Assembly (NCBI GenBank): GCA_022925895.1
Contig: JAKSYS010000553.1
Coordinates: forward strand, 1-42,199
Reading direction: 5' to 3'
DNA length: 42,199 nt
From: Fragilaria crotonensis
Taxonomy: Eukaryota > Bacillariophyta > Fragilariophyceae > Fragilariales > Fragilariaceae
Within the stretch, counting starts at the first letter, position 1. Each line of letters starts with the position of its first letter. Positions 20,172 through 30,272 of this stretch are shown here, piece after piece. The translations under genes were made by a program, and so were the position numbers. The notes below the pieces were generated by a model. That model was not told the origin of the DNA. It ran no database searches and worked only from the letters and a program-made list of their open reading frames with translations.

Positions 20172-20846
20172 ATGCCGTCTCCTAAAGGCGGAGTCTTCTT
20201 GACGACGCCATCATCAGAAGAACGAAGGGCAGGTTCCACTACATCGAAAAGACGATTAGTGAACAAGAATTCTATTCGCGAACTAGTAGAATCGAGGGGA
20301 CACATGAAGGCTGGATCATTACCATTGAATGATGATTCTACCGTGACATCAGCTAGCTCGCTCTTCTCAGATTCGACTGGGAGATCGATGCACAGTCTCA
20401 TGAGTCATGAGTCAGTAGATCGGGAGGTTGGCATTCGAATTTGCACTGGTGCTTCTCATCAGACACAGCCAACGAAACACAAGAGAAAGCGAGTGGGTTT
20501 CGCAACAGTGCAAATTAGAAAGTACGCCGTCACATTAGGAGACAATGCCGAGGCAAGCTATCCGCTAGCGCTCGACTGGGGACACACAAAAACGAAGATT
20601 ATGCCCATTGATGACTTTGACGTGGTTCGAACCGTATGTCCGGCGCGTCTAACTGTTGATGAAAGGATTGCACGATTGAGAAAAATGGGCTATGCAAACG
20701 CTGAATTGCGCGCCATGGAGCGAGATCGCAAGATGAGTCTCCTAAAGGAATGGGAGAACGCACCCTTCAACGAGCTCGAAGACCATACGTTTCCACCGCC
20801 GCCAACGGTTTGGTCGGGTCGGTCGAACAACTCATCGAAGTTTTGA
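20172..20846 (+). CDS. Conserved diatom-type hypothetical protein with LGDN motif
   Basis: 224 residues from ATG 20172. The first 120 residues are Ser/Thr-rich and probably disordered. The core reads KRVGFATVQIRKYAVTLGDN, then a PLALDWGH stretch. This V-x-F-x-x-V-x-(I/V)-R-x-Y-x-x-x-LGDN...P-x-(A/S)-L-x-W pattern is one I know from many uncharacterised diatom proteins. A basic/acidic helix follows (ERIARLRKMGYANAELRAM). The function is unknown. The protein is probably cytosolic or nuclear, as no signal peptide or membrane span is seen. It converges on the aspartic protease with about 306 bases between them. Confidence 0.7.
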   Translation: MPSPKGGVFLTTPSSEERRAGSTTSKRRLVNKNSIRELVESRGHMKAGSLPLNDDSTVTSASSLFSDSTGRSMHSLMSHESVDREVGIRICTGASHQTQPTKHKRKRVGFATVQIRKYAVTLGDNAEASYPLALDWGHTKTKIMPIDDFDVVRTVCPARLTVDERIARLRKMGYANAELRAMERDRKMSLLKEWENAPFNELEDHTFPPPPTVWSGRSNNSSKF

Positions 20847-21152
20847 AGCGGCGTTTCCGAATGCTGAGCGCCTATTCTTTGCATACGGTCAACTGACTAT
20901 GGGGAACGGAATGTTAGCCTATGTATAAATAGCGCGCAATTTACTATTGAACCTCCCGAGTCTTGTTGTAGTCTTTGCTTTTTGCACATGCTATGCGATC
21001 ACTTCCTTCCACGATTCTTGATGCAGCTTTCGGAGAACCATACGGTGTGGAAATGATGATACATGTACTGCACAACGACTAAGAAAAACTCATGCATCAA
21101 CTACTACTCATTACGCTCTACATCGTCAGCGAATTCTCCATCCCGACGTGGC
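20847..21152. other. Convergent intergenic gap
   Basis: A 306-base gap between two convergent stop codons. It would hold both 3' UTRs. No gene or repeat seen. Confidence 0.4.
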
Positions 21153-22829
21153 TCAGAGGAGGGAGCGCGGGACGTCCTCCTGCAAGATATGGTCGTTTGT
21201 ACCATCACTAAAGTTTGTCATGGCGATCTCTTGGAAGACTGCCTCGCGAGATCTCCCACGTCTTCTCACCACCCATAAAACAAGGAGGACTATCGCAAGG
21301 AAAGTCACCCCACTAACTACGCCAACTTTATGCACATCGCTTCCACCATCGCTGACTTGGATTGGCTGGTGCATCATTTCCGTAGTCGGAGACTCGCTAA
21401 AAGTGGTCTCTCCAACCTTGGATTCAATGTCGATTCCGAGGTCCGAGCTGCAAACATCGGAGCTGTTTTCCTCAGACAAGGCAAACCCGACGCGTTTGCG
21501 GACAAAGTCAAAAGCAATGTAGTACTTGGTAAAGAACGGATCACCGAGAACCCAACCATCCAATTCAAGTCCTGCTTGCAATCGAATGATACAGACATCT
21601 CCCTGGTTGGTCTCAATGGTCTTGATTAAGTCCTCCTTCGTGAGATGATAGACCGCTCCATCCGCCTGAAACTCCAAGTCGAAAAAAGGCCGATCGCAAT
21701 CTATAGTAGCGATATCAAAGCCTTCCGTACAGTCGACACTGACAGGGTCAGAATTCCTACCGTCGGGCATATTGAAGCACTCGGCACCGTTGAGCTGGGC
21801 GATGAGTCCAACCGCATCCTTGGGTCCAACAATATTGCTGGACCCAGAATCAACAATTGCAAGCTGGGAGGAGGGCATGGCGGTCCCTCCGACCTCGACT
21901 CCATCCAGCTTGAAGTCCCAATACCCCTGGAATGTTTCTCCTGTGACGCTTTCTTGAAATTGACCCAGGTCGTGCCAATGCAAACACCCTGAGTAGTGCT
22001 TTTGATTCACACCACCAAAGACGATTTCAGAATGATCAGCCGATGTTGGACCATTTCCATCATCCACAATAGGGTAATCGTCTGCTGCACTCAGGTACAT
22101 CCCAAAGATTGGATGCATGAGAGTTTCTTGAAGATTGTTGATGACACTTGGAAAGTAATGCGACGAAAGGAAGGAGAATCCCAATCCCAAGATACCCTGT
22201 TCTCCCTGGCACGAAACAAAGTTTTCGATGCTCGTGGCTTGCGCAAATATTTGATTCTGAACCGTGATGGCTCCGCCCAATTGCAGCACATCTTTAGCAT
22301 GCTGACCTTCCACACGTTCACCGTCGGCATAGGCGGTTTTGAACGCGTTGCCAGTTGCAGACGACGTCGCTCGTTGATAGGTTGAAGATTTTGAGCTATC
22401 ATATCGATGCGAAAATTTGTCACAAGAGGCGTCGCACTGTAGGCTTGGCACCCAAAGATCACTCGAGCCAGTATCGAAATCGACGGTAAACTGCTGAGCC
22501 GGAGTACCCAGGCCGATTTCACCGGTCCACAACACCAAGTGACAATTGGACAGGCCCACAGTGCCAATACCTTCACCCATACGACGATGACGCCAGTGAA
22601 AGAAGCTACCATCATGCTTGCTCTTTCTAGGAAATGGCGTCTCATCATCAGCGGCGGTTGCAGGTACAACAACAGGGCCTTTTCTTGTTTTCTGAAGAGC
22701 ATGCAAGCGACGCTCGCTGTGATGACTGACTTGACCCCAGAACGCATCGAGAGCTCGTTTCGGATCGCGACGGACCTTCACAGCTACCTTTTGCGCCTTG
22801 GCAACGCCATGGTGACAGTCTTCCGTCAT
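21153..22829 (-). CDS. Pepsin-family (A1) aspartic protease with C-terminal transmembrane anchor
   Basis: 558 residues. The prosegment-like N-terminus (about 1-100) is basic. The catalytic domain begins at GEIGLGTPAQQF. The two catalytic Asp are in DFDTGSSDLW (about 119) and AIVDSGSSNIVG (about 327). VLGDPFFTKYYIAFDFVRKRVGFAL marks the conserved C-terminal lobe. A membrane span (VSGVTFLAIVLLVLWVV) followed by RRRGRSR lies about 40 residues from the end, so this is likely a type I membrane protease of the vacuole, Golgi or cell surface. No signal peptide is visible from ATG 22829, so a further upstream exon is likely. The segment just before the first lobe (VGLSNCHLVLW) is unusual, since the usual N-Y-x-D-x-x-Y-x-G lead-in is absent. 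Confidence 0.85.
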   Translation of the reverse strand: MTEDCHHGVAKAQKVAVKVRRDPKRALDAFWGQVSHHSERRLHALQKTRKGPVVVPATAADDETPFPRKSKHDGSFFHWRHRRMGEGIGTVGLSNCHLVLWTGEIGLGTPAQQFTVDFDTGSSDLWVPSLQCDASCDKFSHRYDSSKSSTYQRATSSATGNAFKTAYADGERVEGQHAKDVLQLGGAITVQNQIFAQATSIENFVSCQGEQGILGLGFSFLSSHYFPSVINNLQETLMHPIFGMYLSAADDYPIVDDGNGPTSADHSEIVFGGVNQKHYSGCLHWHDLGQFQESVTGETFQGYWDFKLDGVEVGGTAMPSSQLAIVDSGSSNIVGPKDAVGLIAQLNGAECFNMPDGRNSDPVSVDCTEGFDIATIDCDRPFFDLEFQADGAVYHLTKEDLIKTIETNQGDVCIIRLQAGLELDGWVLGDPFFTKYYIAFDFVRKRVGFALSEENSSDVCSSDLGIDIESKVGETTFSESPTTEMMHQPIQVSDGGSDVHKVGVVSGVTFLAIVLLVLWVVRRRGRSREAVFQEIAMTNFSDGTNDHILQEDVPRSLL

Positions 22830-23412
22830 GGGGGCTTTTTACACTTTCGTTGAACGTGAAAATGCGCTCGAACGTGACACGTTTCAATCTTCGAATCTCT
22901 CGTCGATTGAGTTTATGTGTTGCTCAGTTGTAGAAGGTGGAAGTCATCCATATTACTATGCGAAACAATGTACATATCGAACCATACCGGGGCATGCGAG
23001 CGCGCGGATGCCTGTCCTGAATCACAGATGATAAGTTAGAGTTACCTGCTACTCGGAGCCGTAAAAGTTGCCTATAAATACTCCAGTCGCCGGAGGGTTA
23101 TCTGCGCTCTTTGTCTCAAGGACAGGTGTGGGCATAAATAACATAAGAAAATGTTATCATAAGCACAAAGTCACGAGGAGACATTGAAGGATAACTGACA
23201 TATGCACATGATATCATAAACATGGAGTCACGTTGCAGTACAAGAACCACGTATGAGATTGCAACAGTAAAAGGTAAAGAATATGGCTGGTTTCATCCTG
23301 GACCTACATATAGTAGGGGCATGTAGGCTCAGTATGTTAAAAATTTAGTTGATGCCAAAATTCTTGGAGTTAATTCTGCAATCGACGTTCGCACTTTCTT
23401 TTTGATCGACAT
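22830..23412. other. Intergenic, with an imperfect direct repeat
   Basis: No gene supported. A 20-base imperfect direct repeat (ATCATAAgCAcaaAGTCACG type) lies at 23156-23175 and 23213-23232. The segment holds the protease upstream region and the 3' flank of the transposase-like gene. I looked for a terminal inverted repeat here and found none convincing. Confidence 0.35.
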
Positions 23413-26382
23413 TTACTCATCGATAACGATGACACCATCCTTCAGGTTCGGCACAAAGCCGTAAACGAAGCCCGCATCAAAGTCGATTGCTGCCCGGTGT
23501 GTTTTGAACGCCTTGACAAGGCGTTCGATAAGCGGAAGCGTGAGTTTTATTGTGTCATCGCCCTTGTTTTGACTCTCGTACAATGAATAATATGCACAGA
23601 TGTATGCTCGTGCTCGCCTTGAAAGCTTGCGGACTGTCTCAATTGTGAGGACTTCCCTGCTTGTCACATCACTTACTAACCTTTTGAAAGCGTCCTTGCT
23701 TTTCTTAGAGTTCAGGGGCTTTCTTCTGTAGATTCCCTTTGCGACACCCCAACTGTATTCAACTCCTTCCCCTGCCAATTCGGCATGAAATTTTGGCGTG
23801 ATGATGACTGAAACGCCAAGTTGACTGCCAACATGCTGCAATGCAGTCATTTCTTCGGCGAAATCAAGACAACTGGCCATGAGGTACTTTAAACTCCAGT
23901 CCTCCGCACCTTCCAATGCTTCACCATCGACATCCGTTGCGACATCCATAGTATACTTGTCATGCTGTGCCTCATCGATCCAACCCCTTTCCCAAAGAAC
24001 TTGTAAGAGACCTTTTGGCCGACCCTCCCAACCTTTCTTCTCTCTTATTCTCAGCACTTTTGTTTCTATTCCCTTGTTTCTTGCGTGCTCTTGCAATTCT
24101 ACAAGGCGATAGTTTCGTCGATCATTCAGGACGTCAAATGGTGCAAGCTCTGCCTTCAGTTCTGAAATTGTTTTGTTTCGCATTCGAGAAGGACCAGGAG
24201 GAGAAGGAAGGATTCGGTCATGACGGTTGAGTTCTCTCTCTGCATGATCCATCCAAAATGGCCCGTTGTCGACCGATGAAAATGTAAAAGTCTGAGTGTC
24301 GCCAACTTCTAAGGTACGTGAATGCATCCCAAAATACCCGTCATGCTGTTTCATAATTGACTCACGCATGTTCGGCTGCACTCCACCGTAGCTCTTATTC
24401 ATACTGTGCGCATCTAATCCGTTAGAGAGTTTCTTAGCGTGTCCTTGCGAATGATCAAAAAGGAATGCAAAATCGAAGTGTGGAAAGACAACCTTGAGAC
24501 AATCGACACAATCTTCGAACTGAATGGACATGTGATTGTATGTCCAGTATCCTTCATTATTTGCTCCGAGCTCGAAGTAGATAACAAAAGGTGAGTCCCT
24601 CAAGTCTTTCTTCATTGCTTGTCCATGGATTGCGATTGCTGCGTCAACATCAACGTAATTCTTGTTGCGACGACTCTCGTTTATCTCACTGAGTTGTATG
24701 CTGCTTAGTTTTAGACCGAACCCTGTCTCACGTGATTGAAAGGCCGACAACATTAATCCCAAACCATCTGTCTTTGGAAGAAGCGCCCGCTGTCCCTCGG
24801 GTCCTACCCATTGGCGGTTGCCAAGCAAGTACTGATTGAAGACACTCTCATCCTGACCGAAAATCATTAGTGGTTTCGATGGTGATTCGGGCTTCCTCAC
24901 ACTCAAGTTCCCTCCCATCAAACCGCACCCCATTTCCTTTGCGACGTCATGAAGGAAGTCGTGATCATCGACGTGAAATTCCACCATCTCAATGCCATTG
25001 TCCGAGAGGTAAGAGTATCCTTTGGCGTTGGCGTTCATATTCGAAGGCAATCTCTCATGTTTCCATCGTTCGACAGTCTCTTTTGTTACTTGGATCCAGC
25101 GATGGCATCTCGGTTCGAGCTTTGATAGGTAGTCCTTGCAGAACTGGTTCCTGTGGAAGACAACGTTGGGTCGTTCGTGGCCGTCAACAAAGAATGTTTT
25201 CTTCCGAGAGTCGTACGAGAATCCAAGTCGACGAAGCCAACGCCAAGTTGTAGATAAGGATATTGGAGAGTCTATGTAAACACCCAGTAGACAGTCGGCT
25301 CTAATTCTTTGTAATCTGTGCTTATTGTTGTCACCTGTCTCCTGTGTGTTGTCGTTATTGTCTTCATCGCGTTCGTCACATTGTCGGATTTCTTGTTGTG
25401 TGTCTTCTTGCTCCTCGCCACTCATCATGTTATTGCTTGCTTCGAACGCGGCGGGGATAATCTTTGACACCAGCTCGTTTCGTGCGAACTCAATTGTGAG
25501 ATCAGCGAGGTTTTCAATACAGTAGTGATGCCACGGAACGGTTATCTCGTCTTGAAAGTATTCCAATAAATCTGGAAGAGGTTTCTTTGCCTTGTGAATG
25601 TTTGGGTTCGGATGCGGAAAGCGCTCACGATTTGCCCTCAATAGTATATTCCAACCTGCAACAGTACGTTCATTAGTGCCAGCAGCTTCAATACCCATCT
25701 TGCTGCTATCGAAGATTGCTTGCATGCAACAATCTTCGACCCATCGTGCCGAATTCATCTCCTCCAGTGCCATCGTGTAGGCCAAGCAAAGAATTGACGA
25801 TCTCTGTCTAATTATGAAGATATCATAAGCAGAACAGAGATTGTCTTTATCATGCTTATCTACAAGGTCTCGCCATCCTTCAACTGTTCGATTGACTTGT
25901 TGAAGCCGCTCAATCCTCTGCTGCAGGACTTCGACAACATTGCGATTGTCACTCACACTTCCAAGAAAGAGTTTTTTTGCTTCCGGACTGTCCCAATACG
26001 TCTGTACAACAATCATGGATGATGCAGGGCCGTTTTTAATCTTCTTTGCTTTGTCCTCTGCTTGAAGTTGGGCTTGAACTTTTGTTTGATAGTTGATTGC
26101 TGAGAAATTTGCGTCGTCAAGTCCACAATTTCCGGCATGCCGCGCAACGCTGTATCGATTGTTAATGCTCTCGTCTTGCAGCAACGACAAGAAATTTGTC
26201 TTTCCATCTGGTGGACGCTCAACTAAACCTCCTGGTGTTGTGATATAGTAGCCCCAAATGTTCCTTTTTTCATTGCTGAAGCGACAGAGACCCCTTGCTT
26301 GACGTCGAAATAGGCCAGTTGTATTCGATACCGTAAAATCATCAAGAATTATACCGCCTCCTTTTGAAATTGCTTGGTTCAT
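23413..26382 (-). CDS. Large IS630/Tc1-mariner-like DDE transposase
   Basis: 989 residues in an intact single frame. The N-terminal 340 residues are not recognisable and end in an acidic low-complexity linker (QCDERDEDNNDNTQ). A helix-turn-helix-like stretch (SLSTTWRWLRRLGFSYDSRK) precedes the catalytic region, as in IS630-type transposases. The proposed triad is Asp 511 (FGQDESVF), Asp 643 (FLFDHSQGHAK) and Glu 875 in PKFHAELAGEGVEYSWG. This matches the PKFHCELN-(F/Y)-IE-x-x-W signature of uncharacterised fungal and algal DDE proteins. An inserted helical segment (ISELKAELAP...LQVLWERGW) sits between the second Asp and the Glu, again typical of that group. It would act in the nucleus on its own ends, but I could not find matching terminal repeats. 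A domesticated gene remains possible. Confidence 0.75.
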   Translation of the reverse strand: MNQAISKGGGIILDDFTVSNTTGLFRRQARGLCRFSNEKRNIWGYYITTPGGLVERPPDGKTNFLSLLQDESINNRYSVARHAGNCGLDDANFSAINYQTKVQAQLQAEDKAKKIKNGPASSMIVVQTYWDSPEAKKLFLGSVSDNRNVVEVLQQRIERLQQVNRTVEGWRDLVDKHDKDNLCSAYDIFIIRQRSSILCLAYTMALEEMNSARWVEDCCMQAIFDSSKMGIEAAGTNERTVAGWNILLRANRERFPHPNPNIHKAKKPLPDLLEYFQDEITVPWHHYCIENLADLTIEFARNELVSKIIPAAFEASNNMMSGEEQEDTQQEIRQCDERDEDNNDNTQETGDNNKHRLQRIRADCLLGVYIDSPISLSTTWRWLRRLGFSYDSRKKTFFVDGHERPNVVFHRNQFCKDYLSKLEPRCHRWIQVTKETVERWKHERLPSNMNANAKGYSYLSDNGIEMVEFHVDDHDFLHDVAKEMGCGLMGGNLSVRKPESPSKPLMIFGQDESVFNQYLLGNRQWVGPEGQRALLPKTDGLGLMLSAFQSRETGFGLKLSSIQLSEINESRRNKNYVDVDAAIAIHGQAMKKDLRDSPFVIYFELGANNEGYWTYNHMSIQFEDCVDCLKVVFPHFDFAFLFDHSQGHAKKLSNGLDAHSMNKSYGGVQPNMRESIMKQHDGYFGMHSRTLEVGDTQTFTFSSVDNGPFWMDHAERELNRHDRILPSPPGPSRMRNKTISELKAELAPFDVLNDRRNYRLVELQEHARNKGIETKVLRIREKKGWEGRPKGLLQVLWERGWIDEAQHDKYTMDVATDVDGEALEGAEDWSLKYLMASCLDFAEEMTALQHVGSQLGVSVIITPKFHAELAGEGVEYSWGVAKGIYRRKPLNSKKSKDAFKRLVSDVTSREVLTIETVRKLSRRARAYICAYYSLYESQNKGDDTIKLTLPLIERLVKAFKTHRAAIDFDAGFVYGFVPNLKDGVIVIDE

Positions 26383-26818
26383 AACACATCAGAAGGTGGG
26401 ATATGTTAACTATTTTTTAAGCTTTGAATTGTTACCGGATAATGACATCCCTATCGCAAGTTCTGCACATGTATGTTAAGTGGCTAACACATATGTTGTC
26501 TCAAACATATATTGTATCTTTTCACAATATAGATGCAATATTGTATTCACAATGTGACACATATTGTTACATATCAAATAGTGTATCAACATATTTGTTT
26601 AAATGAAATACATATAAAAAATCACATATGGCGATATCATGCTATATCTTGGACATATATTTTGCCAAGTCACCATATATATTTGTTCTTTACGCATTGC
26701 GGTGTTCTCATTTTAGCATACATTGTATCAACCTAGCCATTTGTTTTCATAACATTCACCATTTTAATGCATTTAATGAACTATGGCTGCCAGCAGCAGC
26801 TGTCGCAATCACAAGCAA
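26383..26818. other. AT-rich non-coding stretch
   Basis: Strongly AT-rich with recurring ACATATATTGT/ACATATGTTG words. No coding support. It separates the DDE gene from the GWS-motif gene; all are on the minus strand, so it may include the 5' flank of the former and the 3' flank of the latter. Confidence 0.4.
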
Positions 26819-28548
26819 CTACGACTCATTTTCGTCATCCGAGTCCCATGCTGCCTCCACAGGTACCTTTGCTACCGCTGTTTCCAATGCATTGTTGTCA
26901 GCACCAGTACCGTCGTGCTGTTCTTGCCGCTCATCGCCACGGGCATTCTTCAATCCTGCCCGTGTCCTGCAGAATGCCAGCAGCTCACGTTCCATGTCTT
27001 TTGACTGCGGGCATGCCCTGTTCTCTTTAACCATTATGCGCAGTGCATTGAACTGTCTTATTCCGTCATCGCTCCACCCACCATACTTGCAGGTTCCTTT
27101 TTCTTTTCAGTGTACTTTCCCGCTTGTCTCTTTGTTTTCTTCGTCGTCATATTCTGCCCATCATCTGCTTCCGTTGGGTTGTCTTTGTCAACCAACTCCG
27201 TGCCGGTTTTCCATTTTTCCAAATAGTTGTCAATCAGCAACAATCAAACGCTTCGTCACTTGTTGTTACCATTTTCGAATTGTCGCTGTGCCGCGCCTCC
27301 GATACAAGCATTGTTTTCTTCGCGATTCTCCACGCATTTGCACCACATACACACTCCAAGAAGTTATTGAAGAAGAAGAAGAAGGCCCTTTTCTCCCTGT
27401 CTGTTGTTGCTGTCCTAAGCACAGAATTCTTCAAACGTGAAGAAGTCTTCGCCGCGTTTTTGAAATCCTTATTGATTGCGCCCCGAACAATTCTGAGACC
27501 AGCTTGTTCACACGTACTCCTTTTCTGGTTCAACGCTGTATTGAAACATTTCTCGTATGTCAACTGAAAAAGGAAATGATTTTTTGGCTTTTCGATTTCA
27601 AGCACCTTTCGAAACGCCCTTCGGAACATAACTGGACTGTTAACAAACTTACATCGACGGAACAACTCGTTTTTGACGTATATCACAATTCGATTTCTCA
27701 CGTGCTTCTCTTCTCGTGGCGGCGCATTGGACTCATTGTCATCGCATACATCGTGCTGAACATGCGTAGACGACACCTTCTTCTTCGCCGTTGGAGTATC
27801 ATTGTCATCTGGAGGATCCTCCGCGCCTTCCTGGGCACAGTGGTTCAACTCCTGACCAAGACGTCGTCTTGCATCCATTGCTGTTTTCCCGACATCTCTA
27901 ACAAACTGATCCATTCTTTGAACAGAGTCGTCATCATCTGACATGTCATGTGTCACCACGTTGTTGTCATCACCCGCATTACTTTTCCCCTCATCCTCCC
28001 TGTCATCATCTGATTCGGACTCTTCATCGTCAACCTCTTCAAACTCTTCATCGTCAACCTCTTCAACTGAGTAAGAGGAGTCATCAATTTCCTCAGGAGC
28101 GCTCCTTCTGCTCACCACCACCACCTTTTTTGGTGCCACTTTCCTCCTCTTCTTCTTACCACGAGGAGGAACAACACGTCGTTTGCGTCCCTTTGCAGTG
28201 ATCTGCACTGGGTCTGGGTTAACTGCTGTCGCGATCTGCACTGGTGGGTCCGGGTTAACTGCAGTCGTCGATGCTTTAACAGATTTAGCTGCAGATTTAG
28301 CCGCAGATTTGGCAGATTTAGCCGCAGATTTAGCCGCAGATTTAGCCGCTGCTTTCTTAGCAGCTGCTTTAGCAGCTGCTTTAGCAGCTTTAGCAGCTTC
28401 AGCCTTTTGCTGTTCCGCCATCTCATTCCTCTTGGCTCTTGTTGTCGGTGTTTCAAGTTCGGCGTTCTTCGTCTTGTTCTTGGTCGCGCGTGGAGGCGTG
28501 GTCAGTACTAGCCACTGAAGGTTGCTTAGTTGGAGATGTTTTCGGCAT
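26819..28548 (-). pseudogene. Lys/Ala-repeat nuclear-type protein with C-terminal GWS motif, several frameshifts
   Basis: Reading from ATG 28548 (MPKTSPTKQPSV), a +1 change near 28510-28540 leads into a basic, Ala/Lys repeat region (AAKSAAKSAAKSAKSAAKSA). An acidic tract (EEVDDEEFEEVDDEE) and a folded-looking region (RNRIVIYVKNELFRRCKFVN and onward) follow. Around 27240 and again near 27080 the sensible frame shifts by -1, ending in YGGWSDDGIRQFNALRIMVK...DSDDENES and TAG at 26819. The GWS-(D/E)-(D/E)-G-x-x-x-(F/Y)-N-x-L motif is one I know from many diatom hypothetical proteins, often near transposons. An alternative start at 28586 keeps the main frame without the first shift. The histone-H1-like tail and acidic tract suggest a chromatin-associated protein. 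Function unknown. Confidence 0.55.
28276..28405 (-). repeat. Short in-gene tandem repeat encoding Ala-Ala-Lys/Ser units
   Basis: Repeated 9- and 12-base units (GCAGATTTAGCC type, read on the plus strand) encode alternating AAK and SAAK blocks. Such a tract is prone to replication slippage. Confidence 0.7.
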
Positions 28549-28586
28549 GAGGACGAATGAATCAAAATGTAAGAAGAAGCAAGCAA

Positions 28587-29560
28587 GGGTTAGAATAGCG
28601 GTCTCAGTGGTTGTATCAATTTGCAGCAAGTATGAGACGACTTGTAATTTTGGGTGATGAATTTGGGATTTTGAATCTCCCACCAGTTTTCAAAATTGTA
28701 TGAGTTGTCCCTGTTTGTTCATTTTCTACCTGTACATGACTTATACGAAAAAATGTATTGCTTACTACTTATATTCACAAAACATGTGCAAGTCGTTTAT
28801 TTTTTTGAATGCACTTACATGTTCACTATTTAGCTTCTGACATTTTCCGTTTATATACTTGTATGAATATGTGTGACTATAAAATTATATATGACATGAT
28901 GATCACTGCAGTCTTGTTTTTGCGTTGACGGACTCGCAATCTTGTTTCACTACCAGTAGTTTGTCGTACTCGAGTATGCAACACCAGTGTTCTTATACCG
29001 GCAGCTAGTTCTTGGTAATCATTCAAGGGTGTCGTGGTGCGTATGCATACATGATGTAAATTGCATATATATGTACATCCATGTATTGAGCAAGCATTAA
29101 ATTTTGTGTTCGTACTGATTTGTTGCTACATACTGGTGCAGTATAGTGTACCTGTACCAGTATGTAGTCCTGTCCTGGGAAACGAATGTATCATCTATAC
29201 ATGAAAATGCTATGTACTGTAATTACTTTTCATTTAACTAAATACATAATTTTAATATAATCGATGGATGTGTATATAACGTAATTCAATGTTATATACA
29301 TCAATAACATATATATGCTGCATTTAGAGGTCTTGGAAAGAAGTCCCAGGTGCAAAATGCCCTACATTCGCCATAGTACTTACAGTACGTCGATTTTGCT
29401 GCTTTTAGTACCTTTGGTGAATGGTGACACCAAAAAGCACAATCTGATGACAGTACTTTCATGAAGTACTCTTGTTTTGGTTGTTTGTTGCAACATCACC
29501 ACGTCGCCGTCGGATAGTTCTCGCTGACTTTTCAACAAATAGATAGTCCACGCCAGGATT
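28587..29560. other. AT-rich non-coding stretch
   Basis: Nearly 1 kb without coding support. AT-rich words such as CATATATATG dominate 29040-29320. GTAC motifs occur at 28965-28975 and 29150-29165. I see no RNA gene. Confidence 0.4.
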
Positions 29561-30272
29561 GCGTGTTGATTGTCTTTGTTGGAGAGCGCTCGCGACAACC
29601 ATCCTCTGTGGCTGGTTGTTGTGAGGTTGGAACAGGCATTGCGCGGCCTTCACCTGCCAGGAAGCAGGAGAGAGCCCGATGTCGCCCGATCGACGTGGCG
29701 TTGATGCTGTGGAAAGGTGGTCGTGGACGGGAGGGATGGGAACGGAAGGTTGGGACGAAGAAGGCTGGGAAGAAGAAGGTTGCGCAGAAGAAGGTTACAA
29801 AGAAGAAGGTCGCGGAGACCGGGAATAAGACTTCCCGAGCGTGACATCCGTGAGAAACCTTGGGAACTCGCCACGTGTTCCGGGAGTCGGTGATGTGGCG
29901 GACGGGGAAGTCCCTCCCCACTCACCGCGATGAGAGGCGGACTCGCCCGACTCATGTGCGCATGATGTCGTTGTTGTCCATGGCCGTTGTTCCGGAGGCG
30001 GAGTGCGTTCCGGCAAAGGTTCAGGACGAGCGGGGTTGGGTGCAACGAATTCTTGTGTCAGACTCCGATCAGCGTCGTTGCCGAAGCTTTCGGATGTAAG
30101 CCGTTCCGACTGCGTTCGGCTGCCGACATGTTCCCGGAGTCTGGACTCCAGTCGGAGTTCCTCAACGAGTTCTACGTGATGGATGTGGTCCTCAACCGGG
30201 CTCCTTCGCCGGCCGCGGTGTCAAACGGTTGTGGGAAGGCGGGGGAGTGCGGCGGTGTCCAGTCTTCTGACG
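29561..30272. other. GC-rich, ORF-dense patch of unknown origin
   Basis: Base composition rises sharply against the AT-rich DNA on both sides. Long frames occur on both strands, which GC-rich DNA produces by chance. The best plus-strand candidate (29563-29844) ends in a Lys-rich repeat (TKKAGKKKVAQKKVTKKK). No known domain in any frame. It could be a separate inserted fragment or part of a decayed element next to the Plavaka remnant. Confidence 0.3.

Noticed and set aside
21440-21480. The protease contains the peptide DVCSSDL, identical to a well-known translation of Illumina adapter sequence.
   Set aside because: The codons differ from the adapter at most third positions (GATGTTTGCAGCTCGGACCTC here), so this is native DNA and the match is coincidence.
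23156-29340. Terminal inverted repeats around the 989-residue DDE gene.
   Set aside because: I compared 22.86-23.41 kb with 26.38-29.34 kb and found only short AT-rich or chance matches.
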